Shown in pieces: positions 24,299-33,390 of a DNA stretch of 39,223 bases. The position numbers and the translations under genes are program-made. The notes beneath the pieces are model-generated. The model was not told the DNA's origin. It ran no database searches and saw only the letters and a program-made list of their open reading frames with translations. Origin of the DNA: a bacterium UBP15_UBA6099 (GTDB lineage: Bacteria; UBP15; UBA6099); contig DIWT01000030.1 in the NCBI GenBank assembly GCA_002435745.1, forward strand, positions 1 through 39,223, in the 5' to 3' direction. Position 1 is the first letter of the stretch. Each line of letters begins with the position of its first letter.

Positions 24299-25651
24299 TC
24301 AGTCGGCTCTGGGTTTTACCTTCCAGACTGTCATAGCGAGAAGCAGGGACAGGACGGCGGAGCCGAGCCAGAAGTAAATTGCGGCGTCGAAGTTGTAAAC
24401 GCACTGGCCGTCGCTGATGATTTTGTTTTTTTCAAGGAGGTGACCGCTTATCAGCTCCTGCGCGGATGCCCCCATGTAGCTAAAAAGGCCGATGAAGCCC
24501 ATGACCGCGCCCGTCACTCTGCGGGGGGTGAGGTCGATGGCGGTCAGGCCGCCGAGGAAGGCGACTGTTCCGCTGACGGCGAACCCGAAGACGGAAATGC
24601 TGAGCACATCCAGCCATTTGTGTCCGGGGGGCGCGTAGAAGAAAACAGCCAGAGCTGAGACTTGTAGAAGACCGTAAAGAAGGGTGGCTTTGTGGCGGTT
24701 CGAGTTGAAAACCTTGTCCGAGATGATGCCGGAAAGCGCTCCGCCGGCGATGCCGACGATGGGCGACATTCCGAGCACCGCGCCGGCTTCGACCAAGCTG
24801 TAATGTTTGACTTCCTGAAGGTAAAGGATGCCCCAACTGTTTATGCCGTAGCGGGCGACGTATGTCAGCGCGCTGGCGAGGCCGAGAACCCAGACCGCCG
24901 GGTATTTCATCGCCTGCAACTGCTGCTTAAGCAAAGATTCGGAAGCGGTGGCTGGGTCGGGCATCGGCTCATTCTTGTATTCCGCGATGTTGGGAAGACC
25001 CTGAGTTTCCGGTCTGTCCGAAAGCATGAACACCAAAGCTATGGCCATCAGGACGCCGAGGGTTCCCGAGGCGCCGAATCCGTACCGCCAGCCGAAATAG
25101 CTGACAACAACGGAAGTGCAGATGAAGGTGATGCCTTCGCCTATGCTGTGGGAGACGTACCAGATGCCGTACCAAGTGCCGCGCTCTTTTTTTGAGTACC
25201 ACTGGGAAAGGCTCACGACGCTGGGCGCGGCCCCCATCGCCTGAAACCAGCCGTTCATTCCCCAGAGAACGAAGAATAACCAGAAGAGGGACGAAAAACC
25301 CATCGCTAAGTTTATCAGCGCGGATATCAACAGTCCCGCCGACATGAATTTCCTGATGTTGCACCTGTCTGCAAGGACGCCGTTAGAAAACTTGCCGAAG
25401 GCGTAAGTCGCCATGAGGATAGCGCCGATCTTTCCAAGTTGCGCCGCGTCGACAATGCCGGCTTCCATCATGGGTTTTTTCACTACGGACAGGCTCAGCC
25501 GGGTGACGTAGAAAAAACCATACCCGATGGTTATGCCGATGAACACCGACCATCTCCTGAAAGAAAATCTTTTTCGAAGTTCAGTATCGGAAAGATTCAG
25601 CCTCGGAGCGTCTGGGCCGGTTTTGAAAAAGTTGGTTATCATAGAAAACAT
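24299..25651 (-). CDS. MFS transporter, organophosphate:phosphate antiporter (GlpT/UhpT) type
   Basis: The 450-residue protein has the 12 membrane segments of an MFS carrier. OPA-family landmarks are YVTRLSLS in the first helix and YVARYGINSWGILYLQE in the second half; both arginines match the phosphate-binding pair of GlpT. GKFSNGVLADR between helices 2 and 3 is the MFS signature. The likely substrate is a phosphorylated sugar or glycerol-3-phosphate exchanged for phosphate, but it may be a UhpC-like sensor. I chose ATG 25651 with GGCGGAA about 10 nt upstream; the frame open to 25762 runs into the upstream gene. It follows the cation exchanger gene by 95 nt on the same strand. Confidence 0.88.
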   Translation of the reverse strand: MFSMITNFFKTGPDAPRLNLSDTELRKRFSFRRWSVFIGITIGYGFFYVTRLSLSVVKKPMMEAGIVDAAQLGKIGAILMATYAFGKFSNGVLADRCNIRKFMSAGLLISALINLAMGFSSLFWLFFVLWGMNGWFQAMGAAPSVVSLSQWYSKKERGTWYGIWYVSHSIGEGITFICTSVVVSYFGWRYGFGASGTLGVLMAIALVFMLSDRPETQGLPNIAEYKNEPMPDPATASESLLKQQLQAMKYPAVWVLGLASALTYVARYGINSWGILYLQEVKHYSLVEAGAVLGMSPIVGIAGGALSGIISDKVFNSNRHKATLLYGLLQVSALAVFFYAPPGHKWLDVLSISVFGFAVSGTVAFLGGLTAIDLTPRRVTGAVMGFIGLFSYMGASAQELISGHLLEKNKIISDGQCVYNFDAAIYFWLGSAVLSLLLAMTVWKVKPRAD

Positions 25652-25746
25652 ATTGTTGTTCCGCCGTCTTTTTCCGGCAATTATATCAGCAAGAGCGATA
25701 AAGGGGTAAATAATATTTTCTGAAGCTCGATGCGCGGCGCGGCGGG

Positions 25747-26688
25747 TTAAGAGAAAATCCAAACGACATAGGCGATATAAGACGCAAGGAGGATGAATCC
25801 CTCAAGGCGGTTGATGTCCCGTTTGAAAATCATGAAAGGCAGCAGAACGACGGAAAATGCCAGCATGGCCGGCGTCTGGGTCGAAATGACGGACGCTTCG
25901 ACTGGGATGGGCCTGATTAAAGAAGTGAGGCCGATGACGAAAAGGATATTGAAAATGTTGCTGCCGACGACGTTGCCGATGCTGATATCGGATTCTTTCC
26001 GAGCAGCGGCGACCATCGATGTGGCAAGCTCAGGGAGAGATGTGCCGAAAGCCACGATGCTGAGTCCCACAACCAGTTCGCTGACGCCTATTTTTAGAGC
26101 TAGAGAGACGGCTCCTGTTATCATGAGGTTTGCTCCGACTACCAGCCCGACGATTCCGCCAAGAGCGAAAAGGATGTTTTTGAGTTTGGAGTTGTCGGTA
26201 GCGGCCTCTTCGTCGCCGCTGTTTTTTCCGGCTGACATTTCTTTTCGCGCCGACCGGATTTGCTGGAAAGTGAACAAGACGATGCCCGCCATAAGCAGAA
26301 CGCCGTCGAACCTGCCGATAGAGCCGTCCGCAATGAGAGCCCAGAAAAGCAGGGAGGCGCCGAGCATTATAGGCATTTCCCGTTTCAACATTCCGCTGTC
26401 AACCGTCAGCGGCCTGACAAGCGCGGCCAAGCCCAGTATCAGCCCGATGTTGCAGATATTGCTGCCTACGATGTTGCCGACGGCGATTGAGGAAGAGTTT
26501 TTCAGGGCTGATGTGAACGAGACGAAGAATTCGGGCATGCTCGTGCCGAAGGCGACAACGGTCAGGCCTACAATCATCGGGCGTATGCCCATTGCCAGAG
26601 CAAGGTTTTTCGAGCCGCGCACCAGAAACTCGGCCCCGAAATAAACAACTGCCAGCCCCGCCGCCAGATATACGATGTCTATAAACAT
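25747..26688 (-). CDS. Calcium/sodium antiporter of the CaCA family (YrbG type)
   Basis: The 313-residue protein exchanges Na+ (or H+) for Ca2+ across the inner membrane. It contains the two inverted alpha repeats that form the ion path: AFGTSMPEFFVS with VGNIVGSNICNIG, and AFGTSLPELATS with IGNVVGSNIFNIL. Ten hydrophobic segments and a short charged central loop (EMSAGKNSGDEEAATDNS) fit the family. I chose ATG 26688, although its GGAGG is only 3 nt upstream; two TTG codons at 26700 and 26706 are alternatives. It may be co-transcribed with the downstream MFS gene. Confidence 0.92.
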   Translation of the reverse strand: MFIDIVYLAAGLAVVYFGAEFLVRGSKNLALAMGIRPMIVGLTVVAFGTSMPEFFVSFTSALKNSSSIAVGNIVGSNICNIGLILGLAALVRPLTVDSGMLKREMPIMLGASLLFWALIADGSIGRFDGVLLMAGIVLFTFQQIRSARKEMSAGKNSGDEEAATDNSKLKNILFALGGIVGLVVGANLMITGAVSLALKIGVSELVVGLSIVAFGTSLPELATSMVAAARKESDISIGNVVGSNIFNILFVIGLTSLIRPIPVEASVISTQTPAMLAFSVVLLPFMIFKRDINRLEGFILLASYIAYVVWIFS

Positions 26689-26756
26689 GATCCTCCGCAA
26701 CCGCAATTAGTCTGCCGCTGATTAATTGTTTGTGTATCCTGCGGGGAAAACAACAG

Positions 26757-26778
26757 CTTAAAAAAAAATCCTTTTAAG
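26757..26778. repeat. A+T-rich hairpin in the exchanger/amidohydrolase gap
   Basis: CTTAAAA (26757-26763) and TTTTAAG (26772-26778) form a 7-bp stem with an 8-nt loop in the 250-bp divergent intergenic region. It could be regulatory or incidental. A clear promoter for the amidohydrolase gene is not evident, though TACAAT at 26845-26850 could be a -10. Confidence 0.3.
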
Positions 26779-26938
26779 AGAGAAAACTGCATGTGAAAGT
26801 CAAATTGGTTTTCAAATGGAACAAGGGAGCAAAAAGATGTAGAATACAATCTGCGGCGCGCCCGGAAAAAGGGATGGCGCGGAATAGTTAAACCGGCAAG
26901 TTCCGGATCATCGGCTCGGAACGGAAAAGGGGCGGCAA

Positions 26939-27967
26939 ATGGATAAGACAAAGAGGAAGTTCGACAACTGGCGGCAACTGACCGAACTGGGATACTTCAA
27001 GCGGCTGGAAGACGGGCGGCTGGAGCTTGTAGAGCCGGGCGTCGAAGGAATAATTGATTTCCACACGCATCTGGGCTGGACCGCCCTTATCGCTGCTCGA
27101 GTGGATGTGACGCGGGAGACTCCGGAGACGAAGCACAATTTTCATCCCGACCTCGCGCTGGACATGGACATTTACATGGGGCAGAACTTTTACAACGAGA
27201 GGCCGAAATGGGGCGTTCAGGACTACACAGCCTGCACCGTCAAGCCTTTCATAAAGGGAAAACACCACACGCACACGATACCCAACGCGATCCGGGAGAT
27301 GGACGCGCTGAAGATACAAAAGAACGTGATGCTGTCGCTGGACTTCAAGTGGTCGAATTACAACACGAGGAAGATGGGAAAAGCGCTGAAGGGCAACGAC
27401 CGTTTCGCGTTTTTCTGCATGACGCACCCGAAAAGCAAAAAGCGGGAGCGTACTATGGAAGAGTTTCTGGAGATGGGGGCAAAAGGCCTGAAAATCCATC
27501 CGGAAATGCAGTTCAGCTCGGTAGACAAGCCGGAGATGATAAGCATGTTGAAGTTGTGGAAAGAGAAATCGGGCGGGCTGCCGGTTCTGGCTCACAGCGG
27601 ATTCAACGGGTTCGAGCCTAAGAGTTCCAAAGAACACGCGGCGGTGGAGCATTACTGGGCGTTCGCGGAGGCGCTGGAAGGCTCTCCGGCGATTATGGGG
27701 CACTCCTCCATGAACCAGTACCGGACGGCGATAGAGATTGCCGAGAAGCATCCTCACGTGTTGCTTGAGATAGGCGGACAGCCGCCCGCGCACGTCCGCG
27801 AGATGCTTGACCGGCTCGGCCCCGACCGCCTTCTGTACGGCTCGGACTGGCCGATTTATCCTCAGGCCACCGCTATCGCAAAAGTCCTAGTGTCGACCGA
27901 AGGAATGCCGGAAGTAAGGATGAAGATTCTGCGCGAAAACGCCCGCCGGGTTCTTAAATTAAACTGA
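26939..27967 (+). CDS. Amidohydrolase-2 family metal-dependent hydrolase
   Basis: The 342-residue protein has the TIM-barrel metal hydrolase pattern of the amidohydrolase-2 family. It has DFHTH at 40-44 for the metal, KIHPEMQ on a middle strand, LAHSGF and MGHSS with the next metal/catalytic histidines, and YGSDWP with the terminal catalytic Asp. Family members act as decarboxylases, lactonases or amide hydrolases; the substrate here cannot be read from the sequence. AAGGGG lies 7 nt upstream of the ATG. The gene is solitary, divergent from the cation exchanger. Unusual features are the 35-residue charged N-terminal lead and a long His/Tyr-rich insertion after the first strand. Confidence 0.85.
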   Translation: MDKTKRKFDNWRQLTELGYFKRLEDGRLELVEPGVEGIIDFHTHLGWTALIAARVDVTRETPETKHNFHPDLALDMDIYMGQNFYNERPKWGVQDYTACTVKPFIKGKHHTHTIPNAIREMDALKIQKNVMLSLDFKWSNYNTRKMGKALKGNDRFAFFCMTHPKSKKRERTMEEFLEMGAKGLKIHPEMQFSSVDKPEMISMLKLWKEKSGGLPVLAHSGFNGFEPKSSKEHAAVEHYWAFAEALEGSPAIMGHSSMNQYRTAIEIAEKHPHVLLEIGGQPPAHVREMLDRLGPDRLLYGSDWPIYPQATAIAKVLVSTEGMPEVRMKILRENARRVLKLN

Positions 27968-28033
27968 CACGTTGAAAAACCGGCTCTCTCAATAACTGTT
28001 GCTCTGTCCCCGAATGTCCGCGCCGTCGGCCCG

Positions 28034-28053
28034 GATTTTTCGCGAGAAAAATC
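28034..28053. repeat. Hairpin GATTTTTC/GAAAAATC
   Basis: A perfect 8-bp stem with loop GCGA lies in the 237-bp gap between the amidohydrolase and the S15 gene. It is preceded by CCCG, so its left arm reads CCCGGATTTTTC, similar to the hairpin after the hybrid kinase. The rest of the gap shows only short imperfect palindromes. Confidence 0.35.
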
Positions 28054-28181
28054 TGAGAAATCGAATAAAGAGCGATCTACGTCGTTGAATCATCGACGCG
28101 AACTGTCGTCACATACGAAACAGTATGCTCTCTTGTTCTCGCTCGATTCGCCTCGTATCTCATTCCTTTCTTCGATTTCAG

Positions 28182-28204
28182 CCCGCATTGGTGGGAAATG
28201 CGGG
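28182..28204 (-). repeat. Stop-abutting hairpin CCCGCATT/AATGCGGG
   Basis: A perfect 8-bp stem with a 7-nt loop begins immediately after the TAA stop of the S15 hydrolase gene, read on the minus strand. No T-run follows. The geometry repeats that at 897-923. Confidence 0.5.
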
Positions 28205-30298
28205 TTAGTCCTCAATGACCGGAAGGGTTATCCGTGAGGGGCGCGACGCGTCGCGGTATATCGTGACCGTCGGCCGGACGTTGTCCGGCGCGGCGGGGTT
28301 GTTGGAAGGCGAGAGCGCCGGGTCGAGACGGAACGTCGGCCAGTCGGATGTCGCAATAGACAGACGTATGCGATGTCCCTTTTTAAACACCCATGATGTC
28401 GGCATGAGGTCGAATTTCAGTTCGACCACATTCCCGCCGTTGAATATTCCATCCACGTAATCTGCTTTTTCATAACCGTGCCACGGAAGCTTCGGGAGGA
28501 CATCGACGCCCGTGGAGCCTCGAAGGATTATTTTATTGATGTCTTTCAGTCCGGCGAACCCGGCGCGCATGGGGTTTTCCGTTATGAGCACGGCCCTGCC
28601 GTCCGGATGCACGTCTTCTAGATAGAGGAAAAAATCTCCGTTGCCGGCAGTTGAGGAAGCCCAGAAATGGGCGATTGGGTGGCCTGTGACTTCGATGTCG
28701 GACTCCAACTCGGCGGTTGTGTACGTCAGGCATTTTTTATCATGTTCAGAGCGGTCGGGGACGTCCTCATCGATTATGTACATGAGCCAGCGGTTGCCCT
28801 TGCGCGGCCCGAAACTGGAGTCGTGGCTGAAATCCGATTTATGGGAATCGGAGCCTGCGGTTCCTTGCGCCGTCGAGAGGGAATTGCCCTCGGTGAAAAA
28901 GAAATCCACGTTTTTTGAGCGCGTCGGGGGCCATTCGTTTTCGCTCCGCCATCCCTTGCCCATGACCTGAATGGTAATCGGCGGCTCGGCGTCGATTCCG
29001 TTTTCTATCCCCTTCAGGTATCTGTCGAAAAACCGGAGGGTTTCCGTTTCGACGCCCTTGAGCGTTTTGTCTTGGCTGACTCCGAGGTGTCTGTAGAACG
29101 GGGACATGAGGATGTGGGAGCCGGGAATCATGAGTAGTTTTGAAGGGTTGGTTTCGCGGGCGGTGGAGAAGAATGTCATAGTGGAGCGTGGCTGGGCGTC
29201 GAACCATCCGCCGACGTGGTAGATGGGGATGCCCGAACTCATTATTTCGGGGACGCGCGCTATGGGGCTGATGTCGTAACCGGAGAAGTTGCCGAAGGAA
29301 GGATCGAGTCCGAGCTTGGCCGTGTCGCTGTCAATGAACAGGGCTTTTGATATCCAGTCGTTGAGAGACGCGTTTTTCAGGTGGTCGCGCGTGGCGAGGT
29401 AGTAGAGATGTTCGCGCAGGCTGCCGTCGGCGTATTCGGGCGGGTTGTTCGGGTTGTCCGGATACGCGTAGTCGTCCAAGAAGTCGCCGTTTTTATTTTT
29501 GTCTATCGGAATCTCATCGAGCAGTTCGCCGTCGCCGTCCTCGTCGACCGCCGGGGCGCTGGGCATTACCGGGAAAGTCCCGGCTGTTTTGTTCATGTTG
29601 AGGTTCATCGTCCGCAGTAGTTCGGCGTAGGAAGTGATGAAGCCTTGATTAAAGACGCCGCCTACGTAGATGTCCTGATAGCCGAAAGGATAGACCATAA
29701 TGAAAATAGCCTTGAGGGGAGAGGGTTTGCGGGAGGCGGTGAGGATGGAGGAAATCGCCATGTACGAGCCGCCCTTCATTCCGACCGAGCCGTCGCTCCA
29801 CGGTTGGGATGCTATCCATTCGACTATCTCCGAGCCGTCTCTGCCGATTTCGGGGGAAAGGTCGAGGCGGTGTCCGAAGGAGGCTCCGGAGCCTCTGATG
29901 TCCGCGATGACGAGCGCATAGCCGCGCTCGAGGAGCAGCTTGCTGAAACAGAAGGGCATGGGAATCTCAGCGCCTCTCCCGCCCATCAGATTCTTCGCCT
30001 TGGTTTTTTCAAGAGGCTTGAAAGCGGCGCTGATGAACGCTCTCGAATACGGCGTGAACTCCATCACAGTTGGGAACTTATCTCTTTTCGGCCCCTTGTC
30101 GGGCAGATAAACATCGACGGCGAGTTTCACTCCGTCCGACATCTCGACGAGGTATGTGGTTTTCTTGTAGCTGTCGTATTCTTTTGAAGAGTATCCTGAA
30201 TATTCGAAAGGTTGACTGACTTTCTTCTCAACCGGGGCCGCAAAAGCCGCGGCGGCGGATATCGCAATCAACATTGCCATTAATAAAGTTCTTTTCAT
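28205..30298 (-). CDS. Secreted S15/CocE-NonD family alpha/beta hydrolase with Ca-binding-like loops
   Basis: The 697-residue protein starts with a Sec signal peptide (basic MKR, hydrophobic core to about residue 20 ending AAFAAP). The catalytic alpha/beta domain has Ser178 in KGGSYMA, the Asp in HVGGWFDAQ and the His in PGSHIL; FTPYSR and ADIRGSG are also typical. The C-terminal half is the beta-sandwich X-Pro dipeptidyl-peptidase-type domain. The family hydrolyses amides or esters such as X-Pro peptides, acyl esters or glutaryl groups, so the substrate is open. An insertion holds two acidic loops (252-262 DEDGDGELLDE and 266-276 DKNKNGDFLDD) that look like Ca-binding repeats. GGGGGA lies 5 nt before ATG 30298. 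Confidence 0.88.
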   Translation of the reverse strand: MKRTLLMAMLIAISAAAAFAAPVEKKVSQPFEYSGYSSKEYDSYKKTTYLVEMSDGVKLAVDVYLPDKGPKRDKFPTVMEFTPYSRAFISAAFKPLEKTKAKNLMGGRGAEIPMPFCFSKLLLERGYALVIADIRGSGASFGHRLDLSPEIGRDGSEIVEWIASQPWSDGSVGMKGGSYMAISSILTASRKPSPLKAIFIMVYPFGYQDIYVGGVFNQGFITSYAELLRTMNLNMNKTAGTFPVMPSAPAVDEDGDGELLDEIPIDKNKNGDFLDDYAYPDNPNNPPEYADGSLREHLYYLATRDHLKNASLNDWISKALFIDSDTAKLGLDPSFGNFSGYDISPIARVPEIMSSGIPIYHVGGWFDAQPRSTMTFFSTARETNPSKLLMIPGSHILMSPFYRHLGVSQDKTLKGVETETLRFFDRYLKGIENGIDAEPPITIQVMGKGWRSENEWPPTRSKNVDFFFTEGNSLSTAQGTAGSDSHKSDFSHDSSFGPRKGNRWLMYIIDEDVPDRSEHDKKCLTYTTAELESDIEVTGHPIAHFWASSTAGNGDFFLYLEDVHPDGRAVLITENPMRAGFAGLKDINKIILRGSTGVDVLPKLPWHGYEKADYVDGIFNGGNVVELKFDLMPTSWVFKKGHRIRLSIATSDWPTFRLDPALSPSNNPAAPDNVRPTVTIYRDASRPSRITLPVIED

Positions 30299-30378
30299 GA
30301 AGTCCCCCAACGTCGCGCCGCGGTCTCTTCGGGAGGCGCGGCGTCCGTATGTCTGCATATCGTCGTCTTTCGCGTAGC

Positions 30379-30407
30379 ATACTATGAAAAATGAAAACGA
30401 ATGTCAA
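30379..30407 (-). promoter_or_regulatory. Promoter of the S15 hydrolase gene
   Basis: On the minus strand a perfect TTGACA (30407-30402), a 17-nt spacer and TAGTAT (30384-30379) predict a start near 30372 and a leader of about 74 nt. Confidence 0.6.
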
Positions 30408-30472
30408 ATATGGCAATGTAAAAGCAAGAAAGGATTAGGGGGTAGCGAGCGTTTTCTCAGGTCGGTCGAATC

Positions 30473-30501
30473 TTGTGAAAAATGCCACAAGCGGTTATAA
30501 T
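30473..30501 (+). promoter_or_regulatory. Promoter of the GH38 operon
   Basis: TTGTGA (30473-30478), a 17-nt spacer and a perfect TATAAT (30496-30501) predict a start near 30508. A second set of weak -10 candidates (TATGAT and TAGTAT, 30526-30536) lies downstream. Confidence 0.6.
30474..30489 (+). promoter_or_regulatory. CRP-like palindrome overlapping the -35
   Basis: TGTGAAAAATGCCACA matches the CRP/FNR-type pattern TGTGA-N6-TCACA with one mismatch. It lies inside a wider perfect dyad, CTTGTG-N8-CACAAG (30472-30491). It overlaps the -35, so a bound regulator would repress this promoter; relative to the weaker TAGTAT start it would be near -61. Confidence 0.4.
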
Positions 30502-30574
30502 CGGACTGTTGCGGGATGTCGTTGGTATGATAGTATAGTATCTGGGAATTGGAACGGATGAAAGGCGGCGCGGG

Positions 30575-33253
30575 ATGGCGAGGTTTGATCCGCTGAAGGA
30601 TTTGGCGGGCCGGTTTGCGAGGCCTCTGTTCGAGGCTGTGCTCGGCGCGCAGAACGCGCCGCATCAGATGTGGCGTTTCACCGCCATTGCCCAGAGCCAC
30701 CTCGACGCGGCGTGGAAATGGCGCGTTTTCCAGACAAAGAGCAAAGCCAAGCAGACCTTCAAGAACGCTCTCCGGCAGATGGCGAACTATGACGAGTTCA
30801 AGTTCTCCATGTCGTCGCCCCAATATTACGAATGGATGAAAGACCGCAACCCGGCGATATTCCGGGCGGTGCAGGACGCGGTGAGAGGCAAACACTGGGA
30901 GCTTGTCGGCGGGATGTGGGTGGAGCCTGACCTCAATCTGCCGGACGGGGAGAGCCTCGTGAGGCAGCGTCTTTACGGCCAGCGCTTCTACCTGAACAAC
31001 TTCGGGCGGATGAGCGAGGTCGAATGGCTGCCGGACACATTCGGCTTCTGCTGGACTCTGCCTCAGATACTGGCGAAAAGCGGGGCGAAGTATTTTTACA
31101 CCGCGAAACCCGTGTGGAACGACACCACGAGGTTTCCGTTCAGCACGTTCAAATGGCGCGGGCCGGACGGCTCGGAGGTTCTTGTCCACATCTCGGACCT
31201 GCAGGCCAAGGGCCTCCTGAACATGGCGAACTACAAGAAGACGAACAGGCTGGCGAACTTCCGCAGCGAGCTTGTGGCGAACTATGACACGAGGCCCGGA
31301 GACATTCAGGCCGGATTGTCGAACGATATTGTTCCGGAGGCGGCGATAGTCTACGGGATGGGCGACGGCGGGGCGGGACCGAGGACGTTTGAGGTGGAAG
31401 CGGTACATCAGTTGTACGACGCGGGGATGGTGGAGATCGGGACGGCCAAGGAGTTCTTCGGCAAGCTCGAAAAGCACGGCGAGCGCCTGCCGGTGTGGAA
31501 CGACGAGATATACCTCGAATTCCACAGAGGATGCTACACCACGCAGGGATGGATAAAGAGCGCGAACAGGAAAGCGGAGATAGCGGTTCGCAACGCGGAA
31601 ATCACCCACACGATGAATTCTCTGTTCGGCGACCCGTATCCGGGCGAGATTATCAGGGAGAACTGGAGAAAACTGCTGTTCAACCAGTTCCACGACATAC
31701 TTCCCGGCAGCAGCATCCCGGAGGTGTACGAGGACGCGCGGGTGGACTTCGAGGAATTTTTCTCCGCCACGCACGGGCTGATCCGCTCGGGAATCGAATC
31801 CATAGGTCGCCGCATTCACACCGTCAGCGAAAAACTGGCGGACGCCACTCCAGTTATAGTGTTCAACACTCTCTCATGGAAGAGGACGTCCACGGCGTTC
31901 CTTCGGGTGGAAGAGGAAGACATGCAGGTTCTGGACGCCGAGGGCTGTCCGACGAATTCCAAGGTTATAGACCTCGACGGGCACAAGACTCTGGCGTTCA
32001 CCGCCGAGAACGTTCCAGACATTGGATATAAAACATATTATCTGAGGAAGAGGGAGCTGGGGACGTGCGCTGCTCCGGCGATTCCCACAGCGAGGCCTCT
32101 GGAAGACGGCTCCATTCAGCTTGAGAACGAGCTGATTAGGGCGGTTGTGGACGGCGAGACGGGCTGGCTGACGAGCCTCGTGGACAAGGCGACGGGAGCG
32201 GAGACGCTCGCGGGGCCGTCCAACAGGCTGAGGCTTTATCACGACGACAACATCGCGTATCCGGCGTGGAACATAGAGAAAAGGCACAGGCACAGGGAGA
32301 TAGAGATCGGGCCGCCGACAAGCCCTCCGACGATTGTGGACAACGGCGAGCTTGGCGCGTCCGTCGAGATCAAAAGAAAAATCGGCGACGCGTCCGAAGT
32401 CTCCCAGTTGATAACGCTGTTTCCGCGAAGGCAGATGCTTATATTCACTACGAACGTCAACTGGCTCGAAAAGAAAGCTATTCTCAAGGTGGACTTCGAC
32501 ACGGCGATAAAGGCTGAAAGGGTGGTCGGCGAGATACCTTACGGCGCGATATCGAGGCCGACGCGTCCGAGGCTGCCCGCGCAGAAGGCCCGCTGGGAGC
32601 TTCCGGCCCAGAAGTGGATAGATTTAAGCGACGGAACCGCCGGTTTGGCGATTCTCAATCAGGACAAATACGGGTTCTCCGTGTTCGAGAACAAACTGTC
32701 GGTCACGCTACTGAGAGCCCCGAAGTATCCGATGCCGATTGTCAACGCATGGGGGCTTCCGCCCGCGGCCGAGCGGCCTGTCTACACTGATCAGGGCGAG
32801 CACCTCATCCGGTACGCGGCGTTCCCTCACGCCGGCGACTGGCGGGACGCCAAGGTGTGGCGCATGGGCGCGGAGTTCAGCAACACTCTCATGGTGGTCC
32901 GCGCGGAGCATCATCCGGGGGCGCTTCCGAGAGAGGCGACCGCTCTTTCCTGCGCTTCCAACTCCACATATATCGGCGCGCTCAAAAGGCCGGAGGACAG
33001 CCCGGACACGCCGACGGCGAAATATCATCAGGTCGTCGTCCGGCTCGTCGAGGCGGAAGGCGCTCACGACCGCGTCACCCTCAAGTTCGGCCCGCGCATG
33101 ACCATCACCGACTCCAAAGAGACCGACCTGCTCGAATTCAGCCAGAAACCCATCCCCGACCAGAAGATAGGCGAGCTTTCCGTTCCTATGAAGCCGTTCG
33201 AGATTAAGACAGTCAAGATAACTCTGGTCGAAACAATGAAACTGGACCAATGA
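30575..33253 (+). CDS. Glycoside hydrolase family 38 alpha-mannosidase
   Basis: GH38 enzymes remove alpha-linked mannose with retention, using a Zn ion. The 892-residue protein has the metal motif SHLDAAW (41-47), the nucleophile Asp154 in WLPDTFGFCWTLPQIL, and the conserved FHDILPGSSI motif in the second domain. The C-terminal beta-sandwich domains begin about residue 420. No signal peptide is visible, so it probably acts in the cytosol on imported or recycled glycans. AAAGGCGG lies just upstream of ATG 30575. It is the first gene of a probable operon with a six-hairpin glycosidase and a DUF5693-like membrane protein. Confidence 0.93.
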   Translation: MARFDPLKDLAGRFARPLFEAVLGAQNAPHQMWRFTAIAQSHLDAAWKWRVFQTKSKAKQTFKNALRQMANYDEFKFSMSSPQYYEWMKDRNPAIFRAVQDAVRGKHWELVGGMWVEPDLNLPDGESLVRQRLYGQRFYLNNFGRMSEVEWLPDTFGFCWTLPQILAKSGAKYFYTAKPVWNDTTRFPFSTFKWRGPDGSEVLVHISDLQAKGLLNMANYKKTNRLANFRSELVANYDTRPGDIQAGLSNDIVPEAAIVYGMGDGGAGPRTFEVEAVHQLYDAGMVEIGTAKEFFGKLEKHGERLPVWNDEIYLEFHRGCYTTQGWIKSANRKAEIAVRNAEITHTMNSLFGDPYPGEIIRENWRKLLFNQFHDILPGSSIPEVYEDARVDFEEFFSATHGLIRSGIESIGRRIHTVSEKLADATPVIVFNTLSWKRTSTAFLRVEEEDMQVLDAEGCPTNSKVIDLDGHKTLAFTAENVPDIGYKTYYLRKRELGTCAAPAIPTARPLEDGSIQLENELIRAVVDGETGWLTSLVDKATGAETLAGPSNRLRLYHDDNIAYPAWNIEKRHRHREIEIGPPTSPPTIVDNGELGASVEIKRKIGDASEVSQLITLFPRRQMLIFTTNVNWLEKKAILKVDFDTAIKAERVVGEIPYGAISRPTRPRLPAQKARWELPAQKWIDLSDGTAGLAILNQDKYGFSVFENKLSVTLLRAPKYPMPIVNAWGLPPAAERPVYTDQGEHLIRYAAFPHAGDWRDAKVWRMGAEFSNTLMVVRAEHHPGALPREATALSCASNSTYIGALKRPEDSPDTPTAKYHQVVVRLVEAEGAHDRVTLKFGPRMTITDSKETDLLEFSQKPIPDQKIGELSVPMKPFEIKTVKITLVETMKLDQ

Positions 33254-33390
33254 CGCAATCCGCCGAGAAGCATCCGCCGGCGAATAATGTTCGGCTCCTG
33301 AAAGCAAAGATATATACCGACAACAATTGAAAATTGAATAATGCCGCGCGCGGCGGGCGTCTATCTGGTAAAATTCAAGGAGCGCGCGGA

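Noticed and set aside
26888..27793. 301-codon open frame on the minus strand
   Set aside because: It is antisense to the amidohydrolase gene, whose metal-binding motifs are intact.
30404..31819. 471-codon open frame on the minus strand
   Set aside because: It is antisense to the GH38 gene, low-complexity in its Arg/Val/His content and without a ribosome site; the GH38 motifs prove the plus-strand frame.
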